64,000 nt of DNA from Massariosphaeria phaeospora (taxonomy: Eukaryota; Ascomycota; Dothideomycetes; Pleosporales), in the NCBI GenBank assembly GCA_011032825.1, contig JAADJZ010000001.1, forward strand, positions 2,232,001 to 2,296,000, in the 5' to 3' direction. Shown piece by piece: positions 58,442-64,000 of the stretch. The position numbers and the translations under genes are program-made. Each line of letters starts with the position of its first letter. Within the stretch, counting starts at the first letter, position 1. The notes under the pieces are model-generated. The model saw nothing but the letters and a program-made list of their open reading frames with translations. It did no database searches and was not told the origin of the DNA.

Positions 58442-59698
58442 ATGATAATGCCACTGCCATCCCTCCGCCTCTGCTTCCGCCTCCGACCCCCACCTTTCCG
58501 CGCCCTCCGCCCACTATCCACCACCACCCCTACCATCCCCTACACGCCGACCTGCCCACCCGCAACATGTCCCTGCGCCGCCACGCCGCCCGACCTCGAC
58601 ATCGACCGCGCAACGCCGCTGCTCAACACCATGGCCGCGTACGCGGAGCACATCGTCGTGTGCACTGGCCAGCGCGACTGGACGAGCCGGATCGAGGACG
58701 ACGAGGGCGAGACGGGCGCGTTTGTTAGGGGGTTGAAGGGTGTGGTGGGCAAGGGCGGCAAGGCGTTTGATGTTTGTAAGCCCCCGGTCCCTGACTCTGA
58801 GTCTGACTCTATGCCAGCCAGAGACGCAGTCCCTGAAACTAGTCTTCCCCCAGAACATATGACGATAGGGGGGACGCGCGCTAAACTAAACTAAAAACTA
58901 ACAGTTCACCAGCCATTTAACCCGCTCCTCACCACCGCGTCCTCGCTCCCCGCGTCCCGCACCCCGCACACATCGCACATCCTGCTCTTCCCCTCCTTCA
59001 CCCGCCACGCCTCGCTCGCACACACTCCCTCTTCCCTCTCCGCCTTCGCATCCGCACACCTCGCCGCCCGCACCCTTTCCCCTTTCCACTCTGCACTTCC
59101 CGCCCCCCAACGCGCCGCGCTGCTTCGCGACAATTCACCCGCAACGCGATCGCGCCTCCCGCCCGCCGAGCCCATCGCCAGCGTCACGGTGCTGATCTGC
59201 GGCCACGGGGCGCGCGACCGCCGCTGCGGCGTGCTGGGCCCGCTGCTGGAAGACGGGTTTCGGCGGGAGTTGGCAAGAAGAGGGGTCAGGGGCGCGGAGG
59301 TGGGGGTCGTGAGTCATGTGGGGGGGCATAAGTTTGCGGGGAATGTGGTTGTGTATGTTCCGCCGGGGTGGTGGTGGCGGGGGCGGGCAGACGATAACAG
59401 CGATGGGGGGGATGGTGGGAGTAGTAGTAGTGGGAATAGTAGTGGCAGCAGTGGTGGTGATGAAGCGCCGCACGCGTTGGCAGGCACGGGCGTGTGGTAC
59501 GGGCGCGTGGGGCCCGAGCACGTCGAGGGCATTGTGGAGGAGACGGTCGTCCAGGGCCGCATAATCTCGGAGTTGTTCCGCGGGGGGGTGAGGAGCGGAG
59601 GCGGGGATTTGGGCAGGGAGTTGGAGGCGCAGATGAAGCGCGAAAAAGGGGAAGAAGAGGAAGGGCGATTGGCGTTGAAGCCGAAGAAGAGAGGGTAG
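58442..59698 (+). CDS. aim32: AIM32-like mitochondrial thioredoxin-fold (sucrase/ferredoxin-like) protein
   Basis: Family of thioredoxin-like proteins that can bind a 2Fe-2S cluster; AIM32 is mitochondrial. Exons 58442..58775 and 58905..59698 give 375 aa in phase (intron 129 nt, GTAAGC ... AACTAACAG). A basic, Pro/Arg-rich start (PSLRLCFRLRPPPFRALRPL) fits a targeting sequence, followed by CPPATCPCAA and VVCTGQRDWTSRIEDDEG. The C-terminal half carries the family motifs CGHGARDRRCGVLGP and HVGGHKFAGNVVVYVPPG. A Gly/Ser-rich insert (SSSSGNSSGSSGG) follows. ATG 58391, 17 codons upstream and in frame, is an alternative start. Confidence 0.87.
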
Positions 59699-60234
59699 GC
59701 GGGTATATATATATGTGTGTGTATGTGTATGCGTATAACAGATAGTAGAGTAGAGCAATAGATAGAGAGAGTGTGTACGTATATTCTTCTTTCGTGTGTA
59801 TGTATATAGAGCAAACAAGCCAGTAATAGACCGACATGCAGATAAAAAAGCGTAAGAGACAGTTGAATTTCCATCCATGTATCTATGTAGCGCTTTTTCA
59901 TAACAAAACCGAAAAACCACCCCATGTCAGATTGGATTAGATTAGATTGAATTGGAGACGTTACGAAAAGAGTGGTAGGGGAGGGAGAGAAGAGAAGACG
60001 AGGCGAAGGAGGAACAAACCAGTTTTTGGTGTGTTGCCAAATCAAATCAAATCAAATCAAAGCATAGATGGGTGAACAGCGAACCGGTGAATAAGGCAAG
60101 ACAGAATCTATACTATACTACACTATACTACACTATATCAATCGCAACACATGCAACCCCTAAACTTTTGTTTCCCTCCGCTCTAAACTCCCAAAAAACC
60201 AATCCCACACATGCAGGCACACACACACACACAC
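59699..60234. repeat. Convergent 3' intergenic rich in microsatellites
   Basis: Between the stops of AIM32 (plus) and LeuRS (minus). Contains (TA)n/(TG)n near 59703-59730, GATTA repeats near 59933-59950, AAATC x5 near 60039-60062, TACTACACTA repeats near 60112-60138 and (CA)n at about 60220-60233. No gene. Confidence 0.7.
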
Positions 60235-63200
60235 TCAAACCTTTCTAACCACACCCTCACCCACTCCTCCCTTATCCTCCCCCTCATTCCCCTCGACGCC
60301 CTTCCCCCACTCCCTCATAATCTCCCGCCACGTGGTCACCACCTCCCTCAACTGGCGCAGCACATCGACCTCCTTGCTGCTGACCCCTCGGCGCATGTAC
60401 ATGATCTGCGTCTTCAGGCCGTCGACCTGATACTGGTAGAGCGTACCCACGGGCGGCCCGCGGCCCAGCACCTGCTCCGGGAACACGGCCTTGTGCTTCT
60501 TGGCCAGCAGGTCGCGCGTCTTGTGCTTGAGCCTCTTGCTGCGCGATATGTGCCAGGCCGGGATGGCGGGCGGCGTCGGCACCACGACCGAGCCGGGGTT
60601 GAGCAGCACCGGGTGCGTCTCGCTGCTGGGGATGGGCGTCGGCGGGCCCGAGTAGACGGCCGGACGGTAGCTGGGGTTGGGGACGGTGAGGCCGAGGTCG
60701 TGGAGGCGGACCAAGGCGCTGCCGTGGATGGGGTAGACGGTGTGAGTGAGGTATGTGGGGCGGAGTTGGCGGGGGAGACTCTCCATGAGGGATTTGAGGC
60801 GCGGGGAGGGTAGGACGGTGGCTCGCGGGGGGTCCATGGCAGGTTCTGTCAGTTGGGTGATCGCTTTCTTGAGCAGTTGGGGAGGCTCTTCTGGGACGGT
60901 TTCTGCTTCCTCGACACGCTGGGGAGTCTCTGCCGGGACCTGCAGCTTTTCGGATACTTGTTTCTTAGCCCGTCTCTGAGCCATTTTCTCCTCTCTCGCT
61001 TTTTTTCGGTCTTCCTTCGATATGTTTGGCGACACGACATTGACGACCTGGCCCCTCTTCACGACGATGAGCTTAAAGTCCTTAGGGATCAAGCCATAGA
61101 ACGGATGTGGCTCGCTTGTTTCAAAAGCTTTCCACAGCTTCCCCGTTCCCACCTCGAGCCACTCGCTACCAGTGTCCGTGGCTACGATCGCTTCTAGAAC
61201 TTTCTTTGCTAATTCAGGGCCGTCGGTATTAGAAACAAAGTCCGGGATGTGTCTGATGTTGACTTCGAAGCGCTTTTTCCCATTAATCTGGAACACGCAG
61301 GTCGTGAACAGGCGAAGCTTGGATGAGGTGTTCCCATCAGCTATTGGGAAGCCGAAAGCGAAGACGGAAGGTCTACCGCAATCACGTAGGGGGTGGTCGA
61401 CAATTTGATTTATGCGAGCACTGGTAGCGGTATGGATGTTTTTCCAGCCTTCTTCAGCCACCGCAGGGGCGATCGGGGCGACCATACGGAGGAGATGTAC
61501 CGTAGCAAACCATTTCAAATAAGCAACGTGAAGAGAAGTGTGTGCAGTGTCCCAAATGATATTCGTCAAAGTCATGAGATGGCTGACTACCGTGTTCAAT
61601 GAATGCGTCTCGGAATAGGATTGCCGGACGCTCGTGATAATGTTTTGCAGCTGTCCCCACAAATATCTCTCGCCGTCCGGCAACTTTTGAACCCAGGCTA
61701 GTTTCAGCGTATTGAAGTCTTGGTCCATGGACATCTTGTGTTTGATCAGCCCTTCTTCATGAAGCCACCAGAGTAAGTCTGTCAGGCTCATGTCGATGTT
61801 CTTGGGCGGTCGAAAGCCCCTACTGTGGTCTTCAGGGGTGACAAAGGTTGCTTTGGAAAGTCGAATAACACGTACGAGCCAGCGTTGTACCCCGGTGATG
61901 CTGGTTTCATCCCATTCAAGCACGGCGCTGACCGGGGCTTGGAACAGCATATGAGCACGTGTCACGTCAGCGCCATAGCGGGCTATAGTTTCGCCGGGAT
62001 CAACACCGTTGTGCTTGCTCTTGGACATCTTCTCAAAGCTGACGGTACAAGGTTGTCCGTGTGGCCGCATGGTAGGCGCAGAAGGGTTGGTTAGATCGAC
62101 TTCTTCTGGTCGCAAGAATCGGCGGGTATCTGGGTCCGAATACGTCTTTCCGTGGACCATGCCTTGGGTCAACAAGTGCTTGAAAGGCTCGCCGTGGACA
62201 AGGCGGCCTGCTGGCCAGAGTGGCGTGGTAGCAAGAAACTTGGAGATGAAGCGGGCGTACAGCAAATGAAGGATAGCATGTTCCACACCGCCGACGTAGA
62301 CGTCTACGGGCATGCCACGATTCGCCTTGTCAGGACTGACAAGTGATGTTGAGTTTTGAGGATCCAGAAAGCGGAAAAAGTACCAGGATGAATCCATGAA
62401 CGTGTCCATGGTGTCCGTCTCACGCTCAGCAGCTTCGCCACACTTTGGGCACGTGGTCTTCTTCCACGTCTCGTCATCGGCAAGGGGATTTCCCGTTCTT
62501 CCACGGAAAGAAGCGTCTGGTAATTGGGGAAGCTCAACGGGTAGGTCGGCGACAGGAACTGGGACCGGGCCGCACGTGTTGCAGTGAATGATGGGGATGG
62601 GAGTTCCCCAGTAGCGCTGCCGACTGATGAGCCAATCTCGCAGACGCCAGTTCACGGTCTTCTCGACAGGTTTGCCAGATTGTTGAAGCCGCGAGGCAAT
62701 ACGTTGGGCTGCTTCGTCCGAAGGCAGGTCAGCAAAACCATCGATGTCCGTAGCCATGAAACCTTTGGCTGTGACTGGTCTGTCGCCGTCCTGGCCTGGG
62801 ATTAGCGAGCCTGAGGACACTCCTGGCTCAGTGGTGATGACTGTCCGGATAGGACGAGCGTCGGTATTGGCTCGCCAGAAGGCATGGTCACGAGTGTCAT
62901 GGCCGGGCACACCCATGACGGCGCCTGAGCCGTAGTCCTCCAGGACATAGGGGGCAACATAGATGGGAACTAGACGGCCACCGTCTTCGGACCTGGACAC
63001 GTCGAACAGTGGGTTTATGGCTTGCAGATTGGGGAGCAGGTAGCCTTCCTTGCTGTCCGGCGGAAGATGGTGTGCACGCTGGCGGAAAGCCTTGAGAGCG
63101 TCGTCGTGCTTGGCCGCCGCCTGTACCAGAGGGTGGTGCAGCGAGAGGGCGACGTAATGCACGCCAAACAGGGTATCGGCTCGTGTGGTGAAGACTTCAA

Positions 63201-64000
63201 GGGGGTCGTGCTGGGACTCGCCGGCGTCCCCAGTCTGGATATCGAAGCACAGCTTCATGCCCTCTGAACGGCCGATCCAGTTCCTCTGCATGGATATCAC
63301 TCTCTCCGGCCATCTGCCACTCTCGGCGAGGGCGTCCAGGTCGTGCAGCAGGGCGTCCTGGAAGTGCTTGATCTTCAGGAACCACTGCTTGAGCAGGAGC
63401 TTCTCGACCTTGGCGCCCGACCGCCACGAGCAGCCATGGGCGTCGACCTGCTCGTTGGCCAGCACCGTCTTGTCGACGGGGTCGTAGTTGACGAGCGCCT
63501 CGGCCTGGTAGGCGAGGCCGCGGGCGTGCAGCAGCAGGAAGAGGCGCTGGGTGTGCTGGTAGACGGCGGGGTCGCAGGTGCGCAGTTCCTGGCAGGCGTC
63601 GTCAGCGGGGGGGCTCTCGAGAAGGAGGCAGGGACGTGGCGCCCGAGAAGGAAGTCAAGTGACTCTCGCGACGGAGCAAGGGAAGGCGCCGTGGAGGCAG
63701 CAAGGGACCATCGAGACGGAGCAAGGGCAGCGACGCGACTCTCGAGAAGCAAGTGCAGTGACTATCGACGAGGAAACACCAAACGCACCCGGTCCCAGTC
63801 CCACTGGCCGCCCATGGCCCGCATCTGCGCCTTCATGGCCGCAATGTTCTGGCGCGTCCAGGCGCCGGGCTGCACGCCGCGCTCCAGGGCCGCGTTCTCA
63901 GCGGGCAGCCCGAAGGCGTCCCAGCCGATGGGGTGCAGCACGCGGAAGCCGTCCAGGTGCTTGAAGCGCGCCAGCACGTCGGCGATGGTGTAGACGCGCA
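60235..64000 (-). CDS. Mitochondrial leucyl-tRNA synthetase with a C-terminal extension (5' end outside window)
   Basis: Class I synthetase charging mitochondrial tRNA-Leu (yeast NAM2 type). Visible exons on the minus strand are 63790..>64000 and 60235..63598, joined in phase by a 190-nt intron that restores WDWDR-ELRTCDP. Marks: [13 protein letters not shown] after the (missing) HIGH motif, CP1 editing domain with [12 protein letters not shown] and [28 protein letters not shown], the zinc-like CPKCGEAA, and [15 protein letters not shown] (KMSKS). The bacterial-type C-terminal domain ends near [12 protein letters not shown]. After a charged linker ([16 protein letters not shown]) comes about 230 further residues ([35 protein letters not shown]) that are not part of the standard enzyme. 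Confidence 0.93.
63599..63788 (-). other. Long, repeat-containing intron of the LeuRS gene
   Basis: 190 nt against 47-82 nt for most introns here. It has a GTGCGT donor, a CTGACGACGCCTGCCAG 3' end, and internal near-repeats (GACGGAGCAAGGG twice; CTCTCGAGAAG twice). Confidence 0.7.

Overview
The window is nuclear DNA of a filamentous ascomycete (Pezizomycotina). Evidence: many short introns of about 47-82 nt with GT..AG ends and CTAAC/CTGAC-type branch sites, an actin gene split by five introns, HET and NLR-like genes, a secondary-metabolite cluster, and transposons decayed by CpA-to-TpA (RIP-like) mutation. Dothideomycetes is my best guess but is inference only. Gene models below were spliced by hand; most were checked for frame and exon-length arithmetic.

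Region A (1-15.8 kb) looks like one side of a biosynthetic cluster. It holds the 5' part of a highly reducing type polyketide synthase (KS-AT-DH visible, cut by the left edge), a divergently transcribed BioF-like alpha-oxoamine synthase, a nine-exon short-chain dehydrogenase, a 14-TM drug-efflux type MFS transporter, a DUF2306-type membrane protein and an AflR-like Zn(II)2Cys6 regulator. PKS plus PLP-dependent Claisen-type enzyme plus SDR is the core logic of fungal polyketide/amino-acid hybrids (sphinganine-analogue toxins, indolizidine alkaloids). The product here is unknown. Several introns in this region are multiples of three without stops, so naive ORF calling absorbs them into the proteins.

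Region B (16-18 kb) is a HET-domain gene. Region C (18.3-27.4 kb) is a nested transposon: a pogo/Fot1-like DDE transposon split by a ~7.2 kb Helitron with asymmetric terminal inverted repeats and a 3' hairpin (Helitron2-like). Both carry many in-frame stops, mostly TAG.

Region D (28-43.4 kb) is mostly conserved housekeeping DNA: an HMG-box protein, an MFS transporter, actin, Fes1 (Hsp70 exchange factor), a PAC3-like proteasome chaperone, the DEAH-box helicase Dhr1/Ecm16, and a sugar transporter. Region E (44.5-64 kb) mixes a GH28 pectinase-type gene with a frame break near its signal peptide, a HemK/Mtq1 methyltransferase, a large orphan protein with an internal TAG, a 97-residue secreted or anchored protein that only appears after splicing, an orphan multi-span membrane protein, a frameshifted NLR-like gene, AIM32, and mitochondrial leucyl-tRNA synthetase with a long C-terminal extension (cut by the right edge).
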